Origin: G963691885 sp963691885
GTDB lineage: Bacteria; Pseudomonadota; Alphaproteobacteria; UBA8366; Aestuariispiraceae
Direction of reading: 5' to 3'
Assembly: GCA_963691885.1 (NCBI GenBank)
Contig: OY829843.1
Coordinates: 3,782,001-3,846,000, forward strand
Length of the DNA stretch: 64,000 bases
The translations under genes were made by a program, and so were the position numbers. The stretch's first letter is position 1; each line of letters begins with the position of its first letter. Under the pieces are notes generated by a model. That model was given only the letters and a program-made list of their open reading frames with translations, had not been told where the DNA came from and ran no database searches. This document shows, one piece after another, positions 52,542-61,135 of this stretch.

Positions 52542-55130
52542 TTATTTCAGGTTGGCATAGGGGCTGGTGACGACGGCGGTGGGGGCGGTCAGGCGTTCGC
52601 CCTCGCTGATGCTCAATCCCCATGCTTCGAGCGGTTCTGCGGCAAGCGCCAGATGCGCTTCCAGCGCGTCCAGCCAGGCGGTCTCATCTGTCACCGTGCC
52701 GGTTGCGACGCTATAGGATCCCGCACTCATACCCATGCCCCCCATTCCCATATTGTTGCCCCTACTGTTATTCATACTCATGGACGCCATCTGATCGCTT
52801 GTCGCCGCATCAAGTTCGACAAGTTCGGTCGGAAATTCGGGCTGCCACTGCCCGGAACTGGTCATCGTTACAAAGGTTCGCAGGTGTTTCGCCCAGAATG
52901 CCCGCGCGGCTTCAGACCGGTGAATACGGCTCCCGCCACTGCGCCGTTCGACTTCCGGCAATGTGTCGAGAATGGCCTTGGCCAGTTGTTTGTCTTCTGA
53001 TGACAGCGCTGTGTATTGCCGCCTCATCCAGTCCTCATAGGGACGGAGATAGACCGAGCTGTGCCGGATCCCGGCCTCGTCCCGATAACCGTCAATTGGC
53101 CAGCGGGTGAGGCAGGAGGGCTCACAGAGGTCTTCCTGAAACTGCAATTGATAGCGACCGTCCCGATCAATCGCGATGCTGACGCCGAGATAGTCCCAAC
53201 TGCGCCCCTGATAACGAAGTGTGTCGAAAGCAATATTGACGCTGCGCCAGTCCCGGTCCGGTGGTGAGGCATAGCGCAGGACCATTTCCCTTGTGACCAG
53301 ATTATCGGGATTGCTGGCCTCTGGCGGTGTTTGGTTTTTACGCGCTGTCAGGGCCTGCCAGTCATAGGTGACATCACCCCGGCAATAGAGGCGATCTGGA
53401 TGGCGTTTTGCGCCGCCGCCACCGTCACTGCCACAGCCTGGTGACTGTATGCCTGCGCTGCCGGGGATTGAAATTCCGCCCAGTTCCAGACCACCGATAA
53501 AGAGGTTCCGGTCACCGTCATTTCCGGCAGCATCATTCCGGAACCCGACCGAGACCTCTTTGATTTCGCCGATAGGCGCGTCAATCGGGACTTCCTCAAT
53601 ACTCCAGACAAATTCAGACTCATCGCCATATCGGCCCAGACGTTCTGTGTCTCGCGCCTCTTCAAACTGGATGCTTGGCGACCGCCAAACACCGCCATCA
53701 TGGCGGATTGTAACCACAAACAGGGGATCCCCGCGATAGGCCTCTCCCGCCAGTTTGACCCGGATCACGCGGCCGTCCGGCGCTTGTTGTGCTTTCTGCA
53801 TATCAGCGCCAGAAATCCGTTCCGCAAATTCCTGTTGAAACCGGTCGCGTTCAATCAGCAAACTGGGATCAAGCCAGTAGTCGCCGTAACCCCAGCCGCT
53901 GACATCCGGCGGGTCGAAGAGGGTTTGTCCCATCGCTTGAAGGGTGCTGTCGATTTCGGAGAGCGAGAGGGCATTTGTCCGCGAATAGCGCGCCGCCCCG
54001 ATCACTAGTTCCAACGGGCTTTTGGCACTGGTCCCGCGATAGACCGGGTCCCAGAAAGCTTCGGAATGGAACACGACTTCCAGCATCTGGCGCATGTCAA
54101 AACCGGTTGCTCGAAACGCCTCCGCCCAACCAGCGAGGATTTCTGGTGGAGGGGCCTCAGCCGATACGAATTCCTGCCAGAGGCGCCGGGCCATATAGGC
54201 ATGGGTTGCAGGCTGCTGAAGGATCAGGTCGGCCAGATCGTCCCCGTTGAAATTGCCACTCTCTCCAAAGATCGTTTTGCGGCCATAATCCCGGGCCCAG
54301 CCCTTTTCGACAAAGCGAAGGCGGCCCAATTCGGATACATGCCAGCCGGCGAGCGTTCGGGCGGCCTCCCTGATATCTCTTTCGGTGTAGTTACCTTCGC
54401 CCATCGTATAGAGCTCAAACAATTCCCTGGCGAGATTCTCGTTCGGGGATTCACGGGTGTTGCGCACATTGTCGAGATAGGTCAGCACGGCCGGGTCCCG
54501 CAGCATCGCCCGCAACAAGTCTTCGTAATTCCCCAGCGCATGTTTGCGGATGGCGTCATGATGCATCCACTGGGCGTGGCTGCGCTCCTCTATCCCGCTG
54601 AAGCCAGCCACGAATATGTTTTCCCAGAACATCACCATGCGTTCGCCAAGCGGTGACGGACTCGCCAGCATCTGGGCCAGCCACCATTGCCGCAGAGAGG
54701 CAACCTCCTGACGCCGTGCCGCGCTGAATGCAGAGCGTTTGGCCTCGGACCAGTCGCGATGGCCCCAATATCTGGGATCGACCTTTGTCCAGTCCGGAAC
54801 AGGGACAACCGGCCTGGTCGAAAGCGTTGCCAGGACTTGCGAGATCAATTGACTGCGTGGCTGGCCGATCCAGGGGGCCACCTCACCGGGTGCCGGGTCA
54901 AAGCCGGACTTGCGCAGGAAATAGGCCGCATCGGATGCTGTGAGGGCAATGTCCTCCATCTGCGCCAGGGATGTCTGTGAACGCCAAGTCGCTGCTGTTA
55001 CCGCATCCGTCTTTGTCACCCGTCGCTCAGGGATCTCCCCCGTCGGGCGGGCTGTCGTCTGGCACCCTGCCACCAACACTGACAGACATAACAGAGTTAT
55101 CGCCCACGCCTTGCCCAAACCTGCCACCAA
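52542..55130 (-). CDS. DUF1800 family lipoprotein with an embedded carbohydrate-binding-like domain
   Basis: 862 aa from TTG 55130, chosen because AGGAGG lies 8 nt upstream; ATG 55169 is an alternative without a ribosome site. Lipoprotein signal with lipobox LSVLVAGC. The DUF1800 region (about 60-420) contains AAYFLRKSGFDPAPGEVAPW, MVMFWENIFVAGFSGIEERS and GLAGWHVSELGRLRF-like stretches; a central domain (about 440-560) with IRVKLAGEAYRGDPLFVVTI and VGFRNDAAGNDGDRNLFIGG resembles xylan-binding (CBM60-like) modules; further unique sequence follows. Ordinary DUF1800 proteins are 450-600 aa, so this is a long multidomain form. Confidence 0.82.
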   Translation of the reverse strand: MVAGLGKAWAITLLCLSVLVAGCQTTARPTGEIPERRVTKTDAVTAATWRSQTSLAQMEDIALTASDAAYFLRKSGFDPAPGEVAPWIGQPRSQLISQVLATLSTRPVVPVPDWTKVDPRYWGHRDWSEAKRSAFSAARRQEVASLRQWWLAQMLASPSPLGERMVMFWENIFVAGFSGIEERSHAQWMHHDAIRKHALGNYEDLLRAMLRDPAVLTYLDNVRNTRESPNENLARELFELYTMGEGNYTERDIREAARTLAGWHVSELGRLRFVEKGWARDYGRKTIFGESGNFNGDDLADLILQQPATHAYMARRLWQEFVSAEAPPPEILAGWAEAFRATGFDMRQMLEVVFHSEAFWDPVYRGTSAKSPLELVIGAARYSRTNALSLSEIDSTLQAMGQTLFDPPDVSGWGYGDYWLDPSLLIERDRFQQEFAERISGADMQKAQQAPDGRVIRVKLAGEAYRGDPLFVVTIRHDGGVWRSPSIQFEEARDTERLGRYGDESEFVWSIEEVPIDAPIGEIKEVSVGFRNDAAGNDGDRNLFIGGLELGGISIPGSAGIQSPGCGSDGGGGAKRHPDRLYCRGDVTYDWQALTARKNQTPPEASNPDNLVTREMVLRYASPPDRDWRSVNIAFDTLRYQGRSWDYLGVSIAIDRDGRYQLQFQEDLCEPSCLTRWPIDGYRDEAGIRHSSVYLRPYEDWMRRQYTALSSEDKQLAKAILDTLPEVERRSGGSRIHRSEAARAFWAKHLRTFVTMTSSGQWQPEFPTELVELDAATSDQMASMSMNNSRGNNMGMGGMGMSAGSYSVATGTVTDETAWLDALEAHLALAAEPLEAWGLSISEGERLTAPTAVVTSPYANLK

Positions 55131-55342
55131 AAAGAGACCCTCCTGGATGTTTCGGAGCCTATTATACATTAGGAATTTTTGTATGAAACAGGATGTTGAT
55201 TTGATGGCGCATGCATCCTGCGAAATTTCGCGCTCCAAACACTGGGTTCCTGACATATTCCGCTGGACGCAGGCCCTGAAAAATGCGTCAAATCCCGGAA
55301 CATTGAGACGTCAACAGACGCAGATTTAGGGAGGGTTTTGGT

Positions 55343-56482
55343 ATGCGGTCGCATGGGTTGAATCCGCGCATTCGGAAGTCGCCATTCTTTGAGGCGACGA
55401 TTGCATCCGGGGCAAACATATTTCACCCCTATAACGGCATGTGGATGCCGGTCGGCTATGACACGCCGGTGAATGAATACTGGAACACGATAGAGCGGGC
55501 TGGCCTCTGGGATGTCGGGGTTCAGCGTGTGATCGAGATTTCAGGGCCTGACGCACTGGCCTTCATGGAGTTGCTGACGCCGCGCCGTGTCTCCTCCGTC
55601 GAAGTGGGGCAATGCCGCTATATCTTTCTTTGCAATCAGGATGGCGGCCTGCTGAATGATCCGGTCATGCTGCGGATCGACAAGGACCGTTTCTGGATCG
55701 CCTGTGCCGATGGCGATATGTATCTCTGGACCAAGGGCGTTGCTGTCTTCGCTGGCATGGATGTTCAGATCAATACGCCGGACGTCTATCCATTGCAGTT
55801 GCAGGGACCGGCCTCGCCTAGCATTGCGGCCGAACTCTTCGGTGATGCCATCCGCGACCTGAAATATTACCGGTGGATGTGGGTCTCGATGATGGGACAG
55901 GATTTTGTACTGTCGCGCACGGGGTTCAGTTCAGAACTGGGTTTCGAGATTTACTTCATGGGAACAGAAGGCGGGACCGAGGTCTGGAACCATATCCTTG
56001 AGGTTGGTGCCCCCCATGGTCTGTCCGTTGGGTCCCCAAACCGGATCCGGCGTATCGAAGGAGGCATTCTGGACTACGCCTCCGACATGACCTCGGCCGA
56101 AAACCCGTTTGAAATGGGTCTGGGCAAGCGTGTCGCTTTCGACAAAGGGGATTTCATAGGCAAGGCAGCGCTGCAGAAGATTGCGGACGAGGGGGCAAAG
56201 CGCCTGGTCTGTGGTGCGTTTATGGATGGCGCGCCGTTTGAGCGCAGTAACGAACACCGCTGGGCGGTTATGCATAACGGCCAGCGGGTCGGCTCTGTGA
56301 CCTCTGCTGTTCATTCCCCGAGGCTCGACCGCAATATCGGCTTCGCCCTTCTGGATACGGCCTATGCGGAACTGGGGAAACACTACACGGTCGAAACCCC
56401 GGAAGGCGACCGCGACCTGGAAGTCACCACAACCCCGTTCATTGACCCGGAAAAGAAGATCCCGCGCGCGTCTTTGCGTTGA
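55343..56482 (+). CDS. GcvT-fold methyltransferase, DmdA-like
   Basis: 379 aa with AGGGAGG upstream. GcvT/aminomethyltransferase fold. Similarity to DMSP demethylase (DmdA) is visible in order: FFEATIASGANIFHPYNGMW, EYWNTIERAGLWDVGVQRVI, ALAFMELLTPRRVSSVEVGQ, LCNQDGGLLNDPVMLRIDKD, YPLQLQGPASPS and FSSELGFEIYFMG. DmdA transfers a methyl group from DMSP to tetrahydrofolate in marine alphaproteobacteria. It could equally be another glycine-betaine or sarcosine-type demethylase in the family; the substrate is not proven. Stands alone between the DUF1800 operon and the secretion genes. Confidence 0.75.
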   Translation: MRSHGLNPRIRKSPFFEATIASGANIFHPYNGMWMPVGYDTPVNEYWNTIERAGLWDVGVQRVIEISGPDALAFMELLTPRRVSSVEVGQCRYIFLCNQDGGLLNDPVMLRIDKDRFWIACADGDMYLWTKGVAVFAGMDVQINTPDVYPLQLQGPASPSIAAELFGDAIRDLKYYRWMWVSMMGQDFVLSRTGFSSELGFEIYFMGTEGGTEVWNHILEVGAPHGLSVGSPNRIRRIEGGILDYASDMTSAENPFEMGLGKRVAFDKGDFIGKAALQKIADEGAKRLVCGAFMDGAPFERSNEHRWAVMHNGQRVGSVTSAVHSPRLDRNIGFALLDTAYAELGKHYTVETPEGDRDLEVTTTPFIDPEKKIPRASLR

Positions 56483-56568
56483 CCGATCACAGGCATTTGG
56501 TTTGGACCTGACGGGGCAGGAAAGGCATGCTATATATCGGTAATTGCTAATTAATTTCGGGGGTCCGG

Positions 56569-58383
56569 ATGTCGCGCCCACCCGTACGGGTCATGCGTTG
56601 GGCACTGGCCGGTCTGAGTGCCCGGTTGGGAGAGGTGCTGGCTGCGTCACTCTTTCTGAACATCCTGGCGCTCGCGGTACCGGTCTTTGTGCTGCAGGTC
56701 TATGACCGCGTCATTTTCCACGCAGGCATCAGCACGCTTCAGGGCCTGGCCGCCGGGATGGTTCTCGTCCTGTTGTTTGACGGGGCCTTGCGGCTTTCCA
56801 GGGCGCGCCTGTTCCAGCGCATGAGCATGCTGATCGATATCGATCTTGGTCGGGCATTGTTTGACAAGATCATGGCGCTGCCGCTGCGAGATCTTGAGAA
56901 AAGGGGGGCAACCACCTGGCAACTTGCCTTCCGCGATGTAGATCTGGTGCGGGGTGCCGTTGCCGGTCCGGCAATGACGCTCCTGATGGATCTGCCCTTT
57001 GCGATCATCTTTCTGGGGGCTGTATTCTATCTCAGTCCCCAGCTTTCCTATGTCCTGATCGGTGTCATCCTGCTTTTCCTTTTGCTGGCCTGGCGCGCTG
57101 GCATTGTGTCCAGGTCCCGCCTGGCGGCAGAGAAAGATGCCGTCACAACCCGGGAAGAATTGCTGCATGAGATCATCGCCGGACGCTCAACGGTCAAGGC
57201 GCTGGCGCTGGGCGACAAACTCAAACCCCTTTGGGAAGAACGCCACGCCAGTTCGATCCGCGCGGCCGTTCAGCGGGGCACGGCCGCCGATATGCATCAA
57301 ACCATTGCCCAGGTGCTGACCCTAGCGACCACAGTGACGCTGACCTGTGTTGGGGCAATTCTCATTCTCAATCAGGAAATGACCATCGGTGCGCTGATCG
57401 CAACAAATATGCTGGCCGGTCGCATGGTTGGGCCGGTGGCTGGTCTCGTCTCTCAATGGCGCAGCATTCAGGATATGCGCATGGCCGCAAAGCGGCTTGA
57501 TACACTCTTCGCGCTCGAAACACGGGACGAGCAGGGGGACATGCCCTTCGACCGTCCCAAAGGCCAGATTGCGATGGAGCAGTTGGGTTTTCGCTATGCA
57601 CCCGGGCAGGATTTCGCCCTGCAGCAGATCGACGGCAAAATCGGCCCCGGCGGGCTGCACTGTATCGTCGGCAAAAACGGGTCAGGCAAGTCCACAATGC
57701 TGAAGATGCTGGCGGGATTGTACCCGCCGGATAAGGGGCGCGTTCTGTTGGATGGAGCCGATATCGCGCAATTCTCACGCCGTCAGCTGGCCGGATGGGT
57801 CAGTTACATGCCCCAGGACATCATGATGCTGAACGCGACGATACGGGACAACATTGCCTTTGGGACACAGGATTTCGAGGAAGAAGATGTCTTGCGGGCC
57901 GCCAAGATCACCGGTGCGCACGCCGCCATCGTTGATCACGCCGAAGGGTATGACCTGATGATGGGGGAGGCAGGGGATCGCCTGTCGAGCGGACAGCGTC
58001 GCCGGATTGCCGCCGCCCGCGCCGTGATCGGGAATCCACCGGTCCTTTTAATGGATGAACCGTCCGGTGATCTTGATGGTGAGGCTGAGATGATGCTGGC
58101 CCGGGGGCTGGCGGCGCTTTCCAAGACGACGACGGTGATTGTGGCAACGCACTCGCCGGCCATTCTGAATCTGGCCCATACACTGGTTGTTCTCGACAAA
58201 GGGCGGGTTGCCATGGCGGGACCGGCAAAGACTGTGGCGGAACAATTGAACAAGGCGAATGCCCAGGCGGCCCAGACAAAAGCAGCACAGCAAGCTGGCG
58301 CGAAAGCCGCTCAAGATCCCGCGGTGGCAGAGACGCCAAAAACGGATGGAAAGGCAGCCAATGGCCAAAACCCAACCCCTTGA
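56569..58383 (+). CDS. Type I secretion ABC transporter (permease-ATPase)
   Basis: 604 aa. N-terminal transmembrane domain with about six helices (20-300; e.g. VLAASLFLNILALAVPVFVL), then the ATPase: Walker A VGKNGSGKSTMLKML near 367-381, Q loop YMPQDIMMLNATIRDNI, signature LSSGQRRRIAAARAV and Walker B PPVLLMDEPSGDLD. The C-terminal tail is alanine/glutamine-rich. PrtD/HlyB-type exporters carry unfolded proteins from the cytoplasm through an HlyD/TolC channel. The stop overlaps the HlyD gene by 23 nt. No N-terminal peptidase (C39) domain seen. Confidence 0.93.
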   Translation: MSRPPVRVMRWALAGLSARLGEVLAASLFLNILALAVPVFVLQVYDRVIFHAGISTLQGLAAGMVLVLLFDGALRLSRARLFQRMSMLIDIDLGRALFDKIMALPLRDLEKRGATTWQLAFRDVDLVRGAVAGPAMTLLMDLPFAIIFLGAVFYLSPQLSYVLIGVILLFLLLAWRAGIVSRSRLAAEKDAVTTREELLHEIIAGRSTVKALALGDKLKPLWEERHASSIRAAVQRGTAADMHQTIAQVLTLATTVTLTCVGAILILNQEMTIGALIATNMLAGRMVGPVAGLVSQWRSIQDMRMAAKRLDTLFALETRDEQGDMPFDRPKGQIAMEQLGFRYAPGQDFALQQIDGKIGPGGLHCIVGKNGSGKSTMLKMLAGLYPPDKGRVLLDGADIAQFSRRQLAGWVSYMPQDIMMLNATIRDNIAFGTQDFEEEDVLRAAKITGAHAAIVDHAEGYDLMMGEAGDRLSSGQRRRIAAARAVIGNPPVLLMDEPSGDLDGEAEMMLARGLAALSKTTTVIVATHSPAILNLAHTLVVLDKGRVAMAGPAKTVAEQLNKANAQAAQTKAAQQAGAKAAQDPAVAETPKTDGKAANGQNPTP

Positions 58384-59662
58384 CGCGCTCCACACCACGG
58401 TAAGGACAGGCACCAGCCATGCGGCGGTCTGGCTGATCGGCCTTCTGATCTTGGGTTTCGTCACCTGGTCTGCCTTTGCCCGGCTGGATGAGGTTGCCAT
58501 TGCAGAGGGTGAAGTCATCCCAACGGATCAGTTGCAGGTGATACAGCATCTGGAAGGTGGTGTTATCGAAGAGATTCATGTGACCGAAGGGGCGAGTGTG
58601 CGGGCCGGCGACGTGCTGTTGCGACTGAACCTTGCGGCGGAAGGGATAAACCGGAATGAGCTGCTGTCCCGCCGCGACGCGCTTCTTTTGACCCAGGCGC
58701 GCCTGAAAGCGGAAGCGGGCGGGGAAGAACCGGTATTCCCCGAGGATCTGGTTGCCCGACAGGGAAATCTCGCCGCGACTGAACGATCCACCTATGAAGC
58801 CCGTCAAACCGGCCTGAAGGGCGAGCGAGCAGTGTTGCAGACCAAATTGCAGCAACGCCGTCTGGAGGTTGAAGAGCTGTCGGCCGGGCAGCGGGCGATT
58901 TCCAACGACCTTCAACTGGCAAAGCAGCGTCTTGGCATGTCTGCAGAACTACTTGCCGACGGTCTGACACCGCGCATGGAGCATGTTGAAATTGAAGCAG
59001 AGGTCGAACGGCTGATCGGGCAGATCGATGTCATCAAGAAGAAACTGGCCCGTGCGCGCGCTGGAATTGGAGAGGCGGAGGCCGAACTGGAGAGCGAGAC
59101 AGCCGCGTTCAGGCGACGCGCCAGCGAAGAACTGGCCATTGCCGAGAGGGATCTGGCCCGCGTCCTTGAGACGCTGAATACGGCGGATGATCAGGTCACC
59201 CGGTCCGAATTGCGCAGTCCGATTGACGGCGTTGTGAAGAACATGCGGACGAACACAATCGGTGGGGTGGTGCGCCCCGGCGAACCGATTGTAGAGATTG
59301 TCCCGTCGTCCGATGCCCTGGAGGTCGTCGCAAAACTGGACCCGAAAGACCGCGGTTACGTTGCAGCTGGCATGCGGGCAACGGTCAAGGTCTCAACCTA
59401 TGACTTTGTACGGTATGGAGGATTGGAAGGCACGGTTGAGCGGATTTCTGCCAGCACCAATAAGGATGAGCGCAGCGGCCAGCCCTTTTATGAAGTTGTT
59501 GTAAAGACGGAGGAAAACGCGCTTTCCGGGCCAGAAGGATCCTTTCCGATTACACCTGGAATGGTCGCGACCGTTGATATTCACACTGGCAACCGAACCG
59601 TATTGGAGTTTCTGGCCCAACCTGTGCTGAAATTGCAACATGAAGCATTTAGAGAACGCTAA
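58361..59662 (+). CDS. HlyD-family membrane fusion protein of type I secretion
   Basis: 433 aa from ATG 58361, with AAGG upstream; it lies inside the end of the ABC gene. Cytoplasmic N-tail, one transmembrane helix (about 21-40), lipoyl/barrel entry (QVIQHLEGGVIEEIHVTEGA and SVRAGDVLLRL), a long periplasmic hairpin of coiled helices (about 90-270), and C-terminal barrel with RSELRSPIDGVVKNMRTNTI and LRPGEPIVEIVPSSD-type sequence. It bridges the ABC pump and TolC. Typical length and organisation. Confidence 0.92.
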   Translation: MAKTQPLDALHTTVRTGTSHAAVWLIGLLILGFVTWSAFARLDEVAIAEGEVIPTDQLQVIQHLEGGVIEEIHVTEGASVRAGDVLLRLNLAAEGINRNELLSRRDALLLTQARLKAEAGGEEPVFPEDLVARQGNLAATERSTYEARQTGLKGERAVLQTKLQQRRLEVEELSAGQRAISNDLQLAKQRLGMSAELLADGLTPRMEHVEIEAEVERLIGQIDVIKKKLARARAGIGEAEAELESETAAFRRRASEELAIAERDLARVLETLNTADDQVTRSELRSPIDGVVKNMRTNTIGGVVRPGEPIVEIVPSSDALEVVAKLDPKDRGYVAAGMRATVKVSTYDFVRYGGLEGTVERISASTNKDERSGQPFYEVVVKTEENALSGPEGSFPITPGMVATVDIHTGNRTVLEFLAQPVLKLQHEAFRER

Positions 59663-59793
59663 TATTAGACTGTTGTGTGGTTAAATCCTGAACAACGTGC
59701 TATTTCCCTTATCTAATGTAAGAATAACGGTTCGGATGGGGGTGTCTGGGCCGAAAAATCTTTGGGTATCAGGACCCTGGCGAGAGTTCTTTG

Positions 59794-61122
59794 ATGGTTA
59801 AGCGCGCAATTCTTCGCGCCGGCGTTGCTTCTGTAGCGCTTATGGGTGCATCAATCAGCACAGTGTCCGCTGAGCCTTTAGAGGTTGCTCTCAATCGTTT
59901 GCTGGATCAGCACCCCCGAATTCAATCCGAACGGGCGCGGCTTGAATCAACGCGCGCGGCTGTTCAGGAAGCCGATGGGTTCTTCCTGCCAACCGCGACA
60001 CTGTCGGCAGAAACCGGGCCGGAACGTGTGTCGAACGTGACAACGCGCAATTCCAATTCTGTGGATACACTTCCGAGCAAGGCCGCGACCCTGGAAGTGC
60101 GCCAGCCGCTGTTTACCGGGTATCGCAACGAGAATGAACGTGAATCCCGCCAGATTGTGGCGAATGCGACGGAACTGTCGCTAAGCGGTGTCATGCAGCG
60201 CACCATGCTGGACGGCGTATCGGACTATTTGAACGTTCTTCGCGTGACGAAACTGATTGAGATTGCCCGGGCGAGGGAAGAGACCATTCTCACCCAGATG
60301 CAGCTTGAAGATGAGAGCGTGCGTCGCGGGTCCGGTATTACGGTCGATGTGCTGCAGGCAAAGTCACGGCTGCAGGTAGCCATAGAGCAACGTGTTGCGC
60401 TGCAGGGTGATCTGGAAGCGGCCCGTGCAGGGTATATCGAGTCCTTCGGGTTGGAGCCGAACGTGCCTGAGATGTCAGAAACATTCTTCCCGGAAGGGCT
60501 TCTTCCCTATGATGTGGAAGAAGCCGTAAACACGGCCATGGAAAACAGCCCGCAGTTTCAGAGCACGACCCTGTTGACCAAGGCGCGTGAAGCGATCACC
60601 GAGGTGCAGAGGGCCGGGTACTTGCCGACACTCGACCTTGTCGGGAGTGCGCGTTACGAAGAGGATTTGGGTGGCGTTCGGGAGATCGACCGGACCTATG
60701 CCGTTCTTCTCGAAATGCGGTGGGAGATCTTCTCCGGGTTCCGGACTGATGCTGTGGTTAAACAGGCGCTCGACGATTATGCCCGCGCAAAGGCAGATGC
60801 GGATAACACTCTGCGTGATGTTGAGAAGCGGGTGCGGGAAACCTGGGCGCGTCTTGAAAATACCCGGGAACGGATGACCCTGCTTTACAACGCGGTGGCA
60901 ATTGCAGTGGAAGTGTTTGAGGCCCGTAAGCGCCTGCGCGAAGCCGGTAAGGAAACAGCCCTGAATGTTCTGGATGCAGAGGACGAGGTCTTTCAGGCCG
61001 AGCAGAACCTGATCCGCGCTGAGTTTGATAACAGCCTGGCTTCATTCCAGCTCGCAGAAGCCATGGGCGTGCTTACACCGGCAAGCCTGGGTTTGAGTGA
61101 CCCGCTTTCGACAACGGAGTAA
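59794..61122 (+). CDS. TolC-family outer-membrane efflux/secretion protein
   Basis: 442 aa from ATG 59794. Signal peptide ends MGASISTVSA before EPLEV. Two OEP repeats of long helices: LNRLLDQHPRIQSERARLES, QADGFFLPTATLSAETGPE-type strand, VTKLIEIARAREETILTQMQ, then VEEAVNTAMENSPQFQSTTL and GYLPTLDLVGSARYEEDLGG. Trimeric outer-membrane channel completing the ABC-HlyD-TolC exporter. Located 131 nt after hlyD on the same strand and convergent with the putative substrate gene. Confidence 0.92.
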   Translation: MVKRAILRAGVASVALMGASISTVSAEPLEVALNRLLDQHPRIQSERARLESTRAAVQEADGFFLPTATLSAETGPERVSNVTTRNSNSVDTLPSKAATLEVRQPLFTGYRNENERESRQIVANATELSLSGVMQRTMLDGVSDYLNVLRVTKLIEIARAREETILTQMQLEDESVRRGSGITVDVLQAKSRLQVAIEQRVALQGDLEAARAGYIESFGLEPNVPEMSETFFPEGLLPYDVEEAVNTAMENSPQFQSTTLLTKAREAITEVQRAGYLPTLDLVGSARYEEDLGGVREIDRTYAVLLEMRWEIFSGFRTDAVVKQALDDYARAKADADNTLRDVEKRVRETWARLENTRERMTLLYNAVAIAVEVFEARKRLREAGKETALNVLDAEDEVFQAEQNLIRAEFDNSLASFQLAEAMGVLTPASLGLSDPLSTTE

Positions 61123-61135
61123 TCCGGGCCGCGGC

